A DNA stretch of 64,000 nucleotides. It comes from an uncultured Rubripirellula sp. GTDB lineage: Bacteria > Planctomycetota > Planctomycetia > Pirellulales > Pirellulaceae. Where the stretch lies: positions 124,001-188,000 of the forward strand of contig CALJHC010000001.1 in assembly GCA_938075415.1 (NCBI GenBank). The letters are read 5' to 3'. How positions within the stretch are numbered: position 1 is the stretch's first letter; every line of letters begins with the position of its first letter. Below the pieces are notes generated by a model, which saw nothing but the letters and a program-made list of their open reading frames with translations, made no database searches and had not been told where the DNA came from. A program made the position numbers and the translations under genes. Shown in pieces: positions 8,497-17,232 of this stretch.

Positions 8497-9234
8497 ATGG
8501 CAACCAGCAAAGAGATTCCGAGTGCCGACCACGTTTTTGATGGCGGTTCGTTAGACTGCGGATCTGGCTTGATTCTTTTGATTCGCCAGAACATGCTGCA
8601 GGTTCCCGACGGTGGAATACTCGAGATTCGCAGCAGCGAGCCAACCGTTAAGTCAGAACTGCCACCTTGGTGCCGAATGGTTGGGCACATTCACCTGCAA
8701 AGCATCCAAAGCGGCGAAGGAACGTGGAGGCACTGGGTTCAACGTCGAACCGATGATCGAAAAGAACAGGCTGAACTTGAAGCTGACAAGACGAAAGCAA
8801 AAAATTTTCATTGGAATCTGCGGGCGAGGAAACACGACCATCAAACGACCGTCTACTCGCGAAACTTTTCTTGGAAAAGTGGCAACACAATTGACTTTGA
8901 TCGCTCAGGTAAAACAATCAGCACTCTGGAACAGTTCTTTGGCGCATTGCTCGCAGACGTCATCCACTGTTTTTCAGCCGGTTGTAGTCGAAATCAGATA
9001 TTACTCGATGAACTCGAAGGCACTTTGATTGGCACTCTCAATAGCTCGTTGGCCGCCGCGGGTGTTGAAGAGGGAGATTCATCAGTCAAAACAATCAAAC
9101 TCGTCGTCTACGTAACATCTCCAGCTTCTTCGGCTGATGTACAACGAGAGTGGGCACAAGCGTTGACGAATTCTCCCGTGTTTCAAACTTTATTGAAGTC
9201 TTGTGAAATTGATTCCAGAATTGTTCTTCTATAA
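8497..9234 (+). CDS. TusA-OsmC fusion protein
   Basis: A 245-residue two-domain protein. Residues 10-80 are TusA-like, with DGGSLDCG (Cys21-Gly22 instead of the usual Cys-Pro) and ELPPWCRMVGH. A charged linker near 85-110 leads to an OsmC-like domain (about 115-245) containing TLEQFFGALLADVIHCF with Cys158 at the first redox position. The second OsmC cysteine, usually in a C-P-V motif, appears as NSPVFQTL with Ser226, so classical peroxidase chemistry with two cysteines is doubtful. Such fusions are known, but the reaction is not well defined. The stop lies 11 bp before the MetE-like gene. Confidence 0.78.
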   Translation: MATSKEIPSADHVFDGGSLDCGSGLILLIRQNMLQVPDGGILEIRSSEPTVKSELPPWCRMVGHIHLQSIQSGEGTWRHWVQRRTDDRKEQAELEADKTKAKNFHWNLRARKHDHQTTVYSRNFSWKSGNTIDFDRSGKTISTLEQFFGALLADVIHCFSAGCSRNQILLDELEGTLIGTLNSSLAAAGVEEGDSSVKTIKLVVYVTSPASSADVQREWAQALTNSPVFQTLLKSCEIDSRIVLL

Positions 9235-9245
9235 GTGAGTTTCTG

Positions 9246-10406
9246 ATGCAATTTCCCGTGACACAAGTTGGCTCATGGCCTCGATCACCGAAACTACTTG
9301 CAGCGCTGCGGGAAAGACGCAGCGGGCGAATGCCGGCCAATCAATTCAAAACGGTAGCCGATCAGGCGATACAACATTGTGTCGATTTGCAGCACCAGGC
9401 TGGTGTTGACTATGTGGTGGACGGCGAACTTCGGAGGGATAGTTTTTATTCATTCCTCACCGAAAAAGTTGAAGGCACACAGTTAATGTCATTAGCCGAA
9501 ATGCTTGATACCGTGGAGGACAAGGCAGCATTTGAAGAAATGCTGCAAACACTTGACGCACCGGCTTTCGCCATCCGAAATCCCACCTGTGTTGGCAAAC
9601 TGAGGAGACGGGAATCACTGGCTGTCGATGAACTGAAATTTCTTCGCTCTCTGACAGATCGACCCGTGAAAGTCACTTTGCCAGGTCCCTACCTGTTGAC
9701 CCGCGCGATGTGGGTAACCGCCTATTCAGTCGATGCCTATGGTGACAAACCAGCGATGGCCGATGACATCGTCGCAATTTTGAGAGCAGAACTCGCAGAA
9801 TTAGTTGCCCACCACGTAGAGTTCGTGCAATTTGATGAACCCGTTTTGACCGAAATTGTTCACAGCAGCGATGACAAACGCCGCACCTTCATGTGAGCAA
9901 CCTTGGCGACCCGCCGTGATGCGGGTGATGAATTGGCTTATGCGGCCGAACTAATGAACCAGGTGGTGAAAGGATTCGAAGATCAGGTACGAATTGGTCT
10001 CCATGTATGCCGTGGCAATTGGTCCAAACGCGAAGACGTGCTCATTTCCGGGGACTATCAACCTTTAGTGAGCTGTTTTTCACAAATGAACGTTAAGCAA
10101 CTGGTTCTAGAATATGCGACCCCGCGTGCGGGTGATCTTGCCATCATTGGCAAGGAATTCCACGAACGCGAAATTGGGTTGGGTGTTTGTAATCCACGAA
10201 CTGATCAAGCTGAGTCAGTGAAAGAGATTGCTGAGAGGGTTCGCGATGCATTGATGTTTTGGTCGCCTGAAAAGATTTTTCTTAATCCCGATTGTGGATT
10301 TGGTTGTTTCGCTAATCGGTGTGTCAACGAAGAGCAGGTTGCTTTTGAAAAATTAAAAGCAATGGTTGGTGCTGCAAAGTTAGCTCGTGCCGAATTACGT
10401 GGTTAG
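9246..10406 (+). CDS. MetE-like methyltransferase with in-frame UGA at codon 217 (selenoprotein candidate or nonsense-mutated gene)
   Basis: One reading frame runs from ATG 9246 to 10406, broken only by TGA at 9894-9896. Read through, it gives 386 residues, about the usual size of the short cobalamin-independent methionine synthase (MetE C-terminal) family. Before the stop are the family N-terminus VGSWPR and DEP at 197-199. After it are HVCRGNW with zinc ligands His253 and Cys255, and NPDCGF with Cys350. The stop falls in RRTFM-[UGA]-ATLATRRD. A perfect 6-bp hairpin with a 6-nt loop starts 12 nt after the UGA and resembles a bacterial SECIS, so selenocysteine is possible. The alternatives are a nonsense mutation, or a restart at TTG 9903. 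A homocysteine or thiol methyl transfer role is inferred from the family. Confidence 0.72.
9909..9926 (+). promoter_or_regulatory. SECIS-like hairpin downstream of UGA
   Basis: ACCCGC (9909-9914) pairs perfectly with GCGGGT (9921-9926) around the loop CGTGAT. Eighteen nucleotides separate the UGA from the loop, and the second loop base is G followed by U. These values fit the known bacterial SECIS rules (stem of at least 4 bp, loop 16-37 nt away, G in the first two loop bases). Chance occurrence cannot be excluded. Confidence 0.5.
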
Positions 10407-10660
10407 AACGCGTCGAAGCCTTGACGTACAATTTCATCAACCTCACCGGCACTCCTTCTCGCAATTGCAATCACAGGGAGAGAGTCGGAACGCCCCCATC
10501 CGGCCCAGATCAAAATGACTTGGCGACTTAATTAACCGACGATTTTTTATCCCTCGTGGTGACACGCGCCCGTTTTGAGACTCAAACTACAACCAGAAAC
10601 TGAGCTCAACTTCACGACTTTCCGAGACGCATCAAAATCTGCCCCGGAATACAACGAACA

Positions 10661-11695
10661 ATGCAAGACCCGACAGAGAATACAAATTCGGAAATTCTGT
10701 TGACACCTAGGCGAAATCGATGGCGTAAGAAACTGACGTGGCTCACCATCATCTTGAACTTCGTCTTGCTCTTGATCGCTTCAGTATCAAATCGATTCTT
10801 CTACTTATCACACGAGAGATTTCCTCTCGTTTCAAAACTGCAATGGAAAATTCATTCGCAATCGGACAACGCTCCACTGATTATCGGGCATCGTGGTGCG
10901 GGGTTCCCTTCAACTGCCGCAAATTCTGATCGCGACAATCAACTGATTGGCAACACCTTGAAGGGCATCAAGAAAGCGATCGATGCGAAAGTCGACTGGA
11001 TTGAAATTGACATTCGCATGTCGAAAGAGAATGAAAGAGAAAATGGAAAGCTCGTGGTTTTTCATGATGCAAATGTTGCGGCCAAAACCGACTTTAATCC
11101 CAAAGATTTTCGGTGGATTGACGCGACTGGTGAGGTGGCGGACCTGAACTTGCTCGAGCTAAAAACTCTTAATCTTCTTGTGAAACCAAGCCAGAAAATT
11201 CTCACCTTGGATGAGGTATTCGAATCGAGTGATATCGAACCGGGAAAAAACAAGTGGATCTTTGACCTCAAGGCAACCCGGATGAAGCCTGCGCTCATGG
11301 CATGGCTTGAAAATAAAATCATTCCTTCTGGGCAACTAACGCTATTTGGCGAATACGAAGTCTTGAAAGCTTATAAGCATTTGGGATATCCCCTTGGCTA
11401 CACAACCTTATTTGGCAAGAACTGGAAGACGATGCTCCTTGATCCATCAAAAATCTTTGACCGATGCGATGATCTAGGATCCCAGTTGGTCGTCGTTCCC
11501 ATCCTCTTTGTGACCACCAACTTCATTGAAAAAGCTGCAAAGCGAGAGATAAAAGTGTGGTGCTATGACTCAAATGATGAAGCGGACCTCAAGTATGCCG
11601 TCAACTGTGGTGTCGAGGGTGTGATTGTTGATCGCCCCGATCAGACAATGGCAATCTTTAAGAGTCGCAAGTCTAGCGATCAAAACGACCTCTGA
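10661..11695 (+). CDS. Glycerophosphodiester phosphodiesterase family protein, membrane-anchored
   Basis: A 344-residue protein with one N-terminal membrane segment (about 26-46) and a GDPD-type domain. The catalytic signature begins with IIGHRGAG (His77), continues with WIEIDIRMS (metal-binding Glu and Asp) and VVFHD (second catalytic His), and later KWIFDLKA. The usual PENT motif is not preserved; the sequence there is diverged and longer, with NTLKGIKKAI following. The family cleaves glycerophosphodiesters to glycerol-3-phosphate and an alcohol. The protein probably acts outside the cytoplasmic membrane. It stands alone, 255 bp downstream of the MetE-like gene, and has no close operon partner. 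Confidence 0.82.
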   Translation: MQDPTENTNSEILLTPRRNRWRKKLTWLTIILNFVLLLIASVSNRFFYLSHERFPLVSKLQWKIHSQSDNAPLIIGHRGAGFPSTAANSDRDNQLIGNTLKGIKKAIDAKVDWIEIDIRMSKENERENGKLVVFHDANVAAKTDFNPKDFRWIDATGEVADLNLLELKTLNLLVKPSQKILTLDEVFESSDIEPGKNKWIFDLKATRMKPALMAWLENKIIPSGQLTLFGEYEVLKAYKHLGYPLGYTTLFGKNWKTMLLDPSKIFDRCDDLGSQLVVVPILFVTTNFIEKAAKREIKVWCYDSNDEADLKYAVNCGVEGVIVDRPDQTMAIFKSRKSSDQNDL

Positions 11696-11884
11696 AAAAA
11701 ACACTGCACCCCGATTGACCCCAGCTATTTTTGGAAATCACATTCTGGCTTCAAAAAACCTGACATCTGTTGTCTGCAGGATGTCAATATTTTACCGGCA
11801 AACGCTGCGTAAGGATCGATCAAAACGGGATGTTGCTTCGACAGCGTTCGAGTCGCTGCAACCTGAATACATACCAATGTGAAA

Positions 11885-12454
11885 TTACAACCGATGATCA
11901 AGTTGATCAGTGAGGTCGATCATGGAAATGTTCAAAAAGGTCGACCAACGCAATCCCTCCCAGAGAACTGGATCAACCTCAGGAAAAGAGACAACGCGCT
12001 TCGAAAGTTTGATCCCCTCGAGCACCATGATGTAACTGGTTGATGACCCCGTCTCGTGGGCTTGCCGACAAATCACACGCTCAATGTTTGTGATCGGATA
12101 GGAACGTCTTCGCGTAAAAGGTCCAAATCCGCTCAGGTGTGTCAATTTTCCACCCACCTGATCAAGCGAAAAAACTTCCCGGTTAAATGTCAGGTGTAAA
12201 CCCATAACGGTAAACCCGAAACCAATCACCGAACCCCCACTAAGAATTGGCCATGCCTCTGAAATTAGAATCCCCGGAATATTCCATATCCCCACCGAAA
12301 TCACCAAACCTATCAGGGAAAGAGGAATACCGATAATTCCCAGCCAAAGATGCTCATGGGTTAACTCCAAACGCTGCGTGGTTGCGGTCACTTTCCAGGG
12401 ATGCGTGTCATCAGTGACGACTTGAAGATTATCTTCCTGCACGGTCTTTTTCAC
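11885..12454 (-). CDS. Small membrane protein, unknown
   Basis: A 189-residue protein with a polar N-terminus, two strongly hydrophobic segments (about 34-55 and 65-88), and a C-terminal soluble part with HLSGFGPFTRRRSYP and VICRQ. The layout resembles the many small bacterial proteins with two helices followed by a PH-like beta domain, but no family was recognised. It is transcribed away from the D-aminoacylase fusion gene, whose start lies about 200 bp to the right, and converges with the GDPD-like gene to its left. Confidence 0.6.
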   Translation of the reverse strand: MKKTVQEDNLQVVTDDTHPWKVTATTQRLELTHEHLWLGIIGIPLSLIGLVISVGIWNIPGILISEAWPILSGGSVIGFGFTVMGLHLTFNREVFSLDQVGGKLTHLSGFGPFTRRRSYPITNIERVICRQAHETGSSTSYIMVLEGIKLSKRVVSFPEVDPVLWEGLRWSTFLNISMIDLTDQLDHRL

Positions 12455-12652
12455 TTTAAGAAAGGGAACGGGACTTATTCACTGCACCACAACCAACTGA
12501 GCAAGATAAACCCGAGTATTTCCCAGATCTCAGCCACTGATTACTTGCTAACATGGATTGATCCGTTCGAGTTAATTGAATGCTTCAGTGCCATTGCACT
12601 AAGAATGTACCTTTACCGGTCAATGATATCTTTCCACAGAAAGCCCGTTTCC

Positions 12653-15472
12653 ATGCAAGAACAATTTGGACGATGGAACCCTTTGATTCTGGCTGCAACG
12701 CTGATTGTCGCACTTCAACCCAACGCTTTTGCTGTTGAAATCTTTGATTTGATTATTACTGATGGAATGATTATCGATGGATCTGGCAGGCCTCGGTTTC
12801 AGGCGGACGTAGGAATCAAAGACGGAAAAATTTCGTCAATTGGGGATCTGGATAAATCCGCCGCCAAACAGACGATCAACGCATCGGGCAAGATCGTGTC
12901 CCCGGGTCTCATCGACATGATGGGACAGACTGCGACACCGATGATTGTCAATCCTCGGTCGGCGATAAATCTCCTCAGTCAGGGTATCACCACGATCAAT
13001 GCGGGAGAAGGCGTTTCGGCTGCACCATTAGGGAGCAACCAAGAACGAGAAACTGGCTACACCTCCATGGCTGAATATTTTCACCGCCTCGATTCAATTG
13101 GTCTTCCCGTCAACGTTGTCCAAAGTGTTGGACATACGCAAGTAAGGCGTCTGGTATTGGGCGACCTAGATCGCCGTCCCAGTCAGGACGAATTACAACA
13201 AATGCAGCAATATGTTCATGAAGCGATGGAGGCTGGAGCAATTGGAGTTTCCACCGCTTTGATCTATCCCCCCGCAATCTATGCCCAAACACAGGAAATT
13301 GTTGCCTTGGCAAAAGTTGCCGGGCAATTCGGCGGACGTTACTTCACTCACATGCGAAATGAAGGTGACCAATTGCTTGAGGCAATCGACGAGGCGCTGA
13401 CGGTTGGTCAACAAGCAAATACTTCTGTGCACATCTTCCATCTCAAGGCAGCGGGTGAACAGAACTGGCACAAAATACCGTTGGCAATTGAAAAGATACG
13501 ACGATCAAATGAACTTGGGGACCAAGTCACCGCTGATATCTATCCCTACCTTCACAACGGACTGGGCATCCTTGCTTTCATCCACCCCAGACATTTTACG
13601 GAGGGACGAGAAAAGCTTGTTGCAAAATTAAAGGATCCTGAACTTCGACGAGTCATTCGAGCTGAAATGGAATCCAGTATTGGCTGGGAAAATTGGTTCA
13701 ACCACGTTTCAAAAGATTGGAATCGCATCATTGTTGGAAGTAGTAATCATCCTCGATATCAGGAGATGGATGGACTAAGCCTTGCGGACATGGCGGCCGA
13801 TCATGATGAAGACGAGTGGAGCACCTTCTTCGAACTGGCGATGACCAATGCCTTTGTGTTACCGGAGACCATGTCCAGTAAGAACAAGAAGCTGTTGATG
13901 CAGCAGCCATTCATCTCCTTCTGCACCGATGCGGGACCTGCAGCAAAAAACCGTTCCGCCTCACACCCTCGCGCGTTTGGCTCTTTTTCGAGACTCCTGG
14001 GAAAATACGTTCGGGAGCAAAAAGTGATTTCACTTGAGCGGGCCATTTCACAAGCCACTCATCACGCTGCCCAAGCTGTATTTGCTGTGGATCGGGGACA
14101 AATAAAGCAAGGTTTCGCGGCCGATATCATCGTTTTTGATGAAACCAAAATTATCGATCGAGCCGACTTTAGAAACAGCGATGAAGTTTCAGCCGGGATT
14201 GAACAAGTTTTAGTTAACGGAGAACTGGTCTATGTGAACGGTGAGTACACCGGTGAGCGTCCAGGTCGCGTGCTGCGAGGTCCCGCATATCGGGAAGAAG
14301 TGAAACCACAAAACATCCATTCTGGGGAAAACATCGAAGAGTACTCGAACAATGATGCTGAGATGCAAAATTTTCTTAAGCAGCACCGAGTCCCGGGCGC
14401 TGCTGTTGCGGTCACACATAACGGCAAAATGATCTACGCTAAAGGATTTGGAAATGCAAACATTGCGGACCGTGAAAAGGTGACCTCCAAAAGCCTATTT
14501 CGTATTGCGAGTCTCTCCAAACCCATCACCGCCGTCGCAGTCCTGAAATTGGCCGAAGAGGGAAAGTTGACACTCAACGATCGAGTCTACCAACGACTCG
14601 GGATGGAAGATGAATTTGAGGACAGCGCCGTTGAATCGCGGCTGGCCTCAATCACGATACGGCAGCTTTTGCAGCATCGCGGTGGCTGGGACCGAAATCA
14701 ATCGTTTGACCCCATGTTTCGGTCAACCCGCTTTGCGGCTGATTTGGGTGTTTCACCACCCGCCGACGCGCATGCGGTCATCAAGGCAATGCTGAACCAA
14801 CCACTCGATTTCAATCCGGGCGACCGATACGCCTATTCCAACTTTGGTTACTGTTTATTAGGTCGAGTGATTGAAAAAGTCTCTGGGCAAACCTACGAAG
14901 ATTATGTAAAGCAAAGTGTGTTGGAACCTCTCGGAATCAGGACGATGCGCCTCGGTAGAACGCGTCTCGACAAACGTGTGGAAAACGAAGTTCGTTACTA
15001 CCACCCTTTTTCATCCCCGTCTGTATTCGCCGAAGATCTCAACGATCCTGTGCCTTCGCATTACGGCGGTTGGCATCTCGAAGCGATGGACTCACACGGA
15101 GGTTGGCTTGCCTCTGCTGAGGACCTTGCCAAGTTTGCAATGGCGTTTGATTTTCCCGATAGTTCCCCAATATTGAGCAAGCAAAGCATCACGGAAATGC
15201 ACATGAGACCACCGGGCTTGGCAGGGCATGACAAGACAGGAAACCCCAAGACCGTCTACTATTCACTGGGTTGGAGCAATCGAGTCCTTGCCGAAAACAA
15301 GATGAACCATTGGCATACCGGATCATTGCCGGGAACGACAACTATTTTAATCCGACGTCACGATGGGAAAAATATTGTCGGGCTTCTAAACACCAGAACC
15401 AGCGCGGCGAAGGAATCTCTCAGCCGTGCATTGGATCAACTGATGCATCGATTAGCCAATAATGCAGATTGA
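12653..15472 (+). CDS. N-acyl-D-amino-acid deacylase-like / beta-lactamase-fold fusion, secreted
   Basis: I choose ATG 12653 because it begins a clear signal peptide (LILAATLIVALQ, cleavage after NAFA); the frame is open upstream to 12401 without such features. The product is 939 residues. The first ~530 residues form an amidohydrolase of the D-aminoacylase type (IITDGMIIDGSGRP, YFTHMRNEGD, IFHLKAAGE, FCTDAG). The usual HxH metal motif is replaced by IDMMGQ. The rest is a class C beta-lactamase/serine hydrolase domain with S620-L-S-K623, Y728-S-N and H888-T-G. Both halves act on amide or ester bonds of D-amino-acid compounds in related proteins, so a role in turnover of peptidoglycan fragments is plausible. 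The domain pairing is worth noting. Confidence 0.85.
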   Translation: MQEQFGRWNPLILAATLIVALQPNAFAVEIFDLIITDGMIIDGSGRPRFQADVGIKDGKISSIGDLDKSAAKQTINASGKIVSPGLIDMMGQTATPMIVNPRSAINLLSQGITTINAGEGVSAAPLGSNQERETGYTSMAEYFHRLDSIGLPVNVVQSVGHTQVRRLVLGDLDRRPSQDELQQMQQYVHEAMEAGAIGVSTALIYPPAIYAQTQEIVALAKVAGQFGGRYFTHMRNEGDQLLEAIDEALTVGQQANTSVHIFHLKAAGEQNWHKIPLAIEKIRRSNELGDQVTADIYPYLHNGLGILAFIHPRHFTEGREKLVAKLKDPELRRVIRAEMESSIGWENWFNHVSKDWNRIIVGSSNHPRYQEMDGLSLADMAADHDEDEWSTFFELAMTNAFVLPETMSSKNKKLLMQQPFISFCTDAGPAAKNRSASHPRAFGSFSRLLGKYVREQKVISLERAISQATHHAAQAVFAVDRGQIKQGFAADIIVFDETKIIDRADFRNSDEVSAGIEQVLVNGELVYVNGEYTGERPGRVLRGPAYREEVKPQNIHSGENIEEYSNNDAEMQNFLKQHRVPGAAVAVTHNGKMIYAKGFGNANIADREKVTSKSLFRIASLSKPITAVAVLKLAEEGKLTLNDRVYQRLGMEDEFEDSAVESRLASITIRQLLQHRGGWDRNQSFDPMFRSTRFAADLGVSPPADAHAVIKAMLNQPLDFNPGDRYAYSNFGYCLLGRVIEKVSGQTYEDYVKQSVLEPLGIRTMRLGRTRLDKRVENEVRYYHPFSSPSVFAEDLNDPVPSHYGGWHLEAMDSHGGWLASAEDLAKFAMAFDFPDSSPILSKQSITEMHMRPPGLAGHDKTGNPKTVYYSLGWSNRVLAENKMNHWHTGSLPGTTTILIRRHDGKNIVGLLNTRTSAAKESLSRALDQLMHRLANNAD

Positions 15473-15755
15473 AAAGCATGTTATTGAAAGCAACCACAGG
15501 TTCAACGAGTTGCGAAGTATCCTGATTGCCGAATTCGAACGTACCCAACGGTCGTGATCAGCCGAAACTCTCAGGCCCCTTCAATCTCTTGGGTCAATGA
15601 CCGGCACAGCTTCAATCTCTTTTTTCGATTCGCCTCTTCATCACTCAGCAACCCTTCCTGACAACCTCCGCAGCCTGCAAAATCGATCAACAGAATGACA
15701 CTGCGTGATCGTCATCCCTCTGGTCTGCTGGTGGGTGATAACAACGAATCGCGGA

Positions 15756-17192
15756 TCATGCCAATATTTCGCGGACTACCGAACCATGAATATCAGTTAG
15801 TCGGTAATTGCGGCCCTGAAACTTGAAGGTCAGCCGCTCATGATCCACTCCTAATTGGTGAAGGATGGTCGCGTGAAGATCATGCACGCTGACAGGATCC
15901 TTGGCGACGTTGTAACCATAATCATCAGTCTGGCCGTAAGTCATTCCCGGTCGGAAACCTCCGCCGGCAACCCACATGGTAAAACATCTGGGGTGGTGAT
16001 CACGTCCATAGTTTTTAGCTGTGAGATCTCCTTGGCAATAGACCGTGCGTCCAAATTCACCTCCCCAAACCACGATGGTGTCTTTGAGCAAACCTCGCTG
16101 CTTAAGGTCCGTGAGTAATCCAGCGGTTGCCTGATCGGTGTCACCACACCGATCCCTTAGTTGATTAGGCAATCCATTGTGAGTGTCCCAACCACGATGA
16201 AAGAGCTGAACAAACCGGACTCCCCGTTCCGTCAAACGTCGAGCCATCAAGGCGTTGTAAGCGTAAGTTCCCGGCTTCTTCGCACTCTTGCCATACAATT
16301 CAAACGTACGCTCCGGTTCGTCTGAAACATCGGTCAACTCTGGGACTGATGACTGCATCCGATACGCCATCTCGTACTGAGCAATCCGAGTTTCAATTTC
16401 TAAATCTCCAGTTTCCGCTAAACGTAAGCGGTTCAAATCATTAACGTAATCCAGCATTTTCCTTCGAACTGCCTCTGAGACCCCATCAGGATTATTCAGA
16501 TACAAAACCGCGTCTTTTCCTGAGCGAAATCTAACCCCTTGATGTTTCGACGGTAAAAAACCGGATCCCCACAATCGGTCGTAGAGTGGCTGACCACCTT
16601 TTCCGGAAAGCATCGAAACAAACGCGGGCAGGTCCTCGTTTTCACTTCCCAATCCATAGCTCATCCACGACCCAATACTCGGCCTTCCCGCAATTTGAAA
16701 ACCAGACTGCAGGAAGGTGATAGCGGGGTCGTGATTAATCGCCTCGGTATGCATTGATTTAATGAAGCAAATTTCATCTGCAACCTTGGCCAACCCGGGC
16801 ATCGCCTCGGTGATCCAAGCACCTCCCTCACCATACTGTTTGAAATCAAACGTTGACTGTGCTACGGGAAATGAACTTTGACCAGCAGTCATGCCGGTTA
16901 ACCTTTGCCCATTAAAAATAGAATCAGGTACTTCCTCCCCGTGGACAGTTTTCAGATGCGGCTTGTAATCAAATGTATCTAGGTGAGGTGGTCCGCCCGA
17001 CTGAAACAGATAAATTACTCGCTTCGCTTTTTGTGTCGGCAGACGATAATCTAAGCCCTGCGGTGAGGCGATCGCTGAGTCGTGGTTGAACAACGAAAAC
17101 AGAGCCGCACCAGACATGGCCGACGACGCGTTACTTAACAGGTCCCTTCTTGAGACGTTGATTTCCTGATTCTCTACTTTTTGTCTCATCAA
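15756..17192 (-). CDS. DUF1501 protein, Tat-secreted (A)
   Basis: A 478-residue DUF1501 protein. The N-terminus carries a twin-arginine signal (VSRRDLL followed by a small-residue hydrophobic stretch). Family landmarks are IYLFQSGGPPHLDTFDYKP, CFIKSMHTEAINHDPA, VVWGGEFGRT and the C-terminal HDLHATILHQLGVDHERL. The fold is related to alkaline phosphatase/sulfatase-type enzymes, but its reaction is unproven. It lies 40 bp downstream of the PSD1 gene (17233-20358) and should be co-transcribed with it; such pairs are a hallmark of planctomycetes. The product is expected in the periplasm or at the cell surface. Confidence 0.92.
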   Translation of the reverse strand: MMRQKVENQEINVSRRDLLSNASSAMSGAALFSLFNHDSAIASPQGLDYRLPTQKAKRVIYLFQSGGPPHLDTFDYKPHLKTVHGEEVPDSIFNGQRLTGMTAGQSSFPVAQSTFDFKQYGEGGAWITEAMPGLAKVADEICFIKSMHTEAINHDPAITFLQSGFQIAGRPSIGSWMSYGLGSENEDLPAFVSMLSGKGGQPLYDRLWGSGFLPSKHQGVRFRSGKDAVLYLNNPDGVSEAVRRKMLDYVNDLNRLRLAETGDLEIETRIAQYEMAYRMQSSVPELTDVSDEPERTFELYGKSAKKPGTYAYNALMARRLTERGVRFVQLFHRGWDTHNGLPNQLRDRCGDTDQATAGLLTDLKQRGLLKDTIVVWGGEFGRTVYCQGDLTAKNYGRDHHPRCFTMWVAGGGFRPGMTYGQTDDYGYNVAKDPVSVHDLHATILHQLGVDHERLTFKFQGRNYRLTDIHGSVVREILA

Positions 17193-17232
17193 TTTTCCTT
17201 ACGGTCCTCAGAAGCCATTACGGGGTGAATCC

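Noticed and set aside
9897..10406. Treating the second half of the MetE-like gene as a separate gene starting at TTG 9903
   Set aside because: It is in the same frame as 9246-9893 and completes the domain. A separate gene would lack the first half of the fold. It remains possible only as a restart product.
10407..10530. Minus-strand protein-like fragment ending near 10407
   Set aside because: Only about 45 codons, with an in-frame stop just before it and no clear start; could be a gene remnant but cannot be supported.
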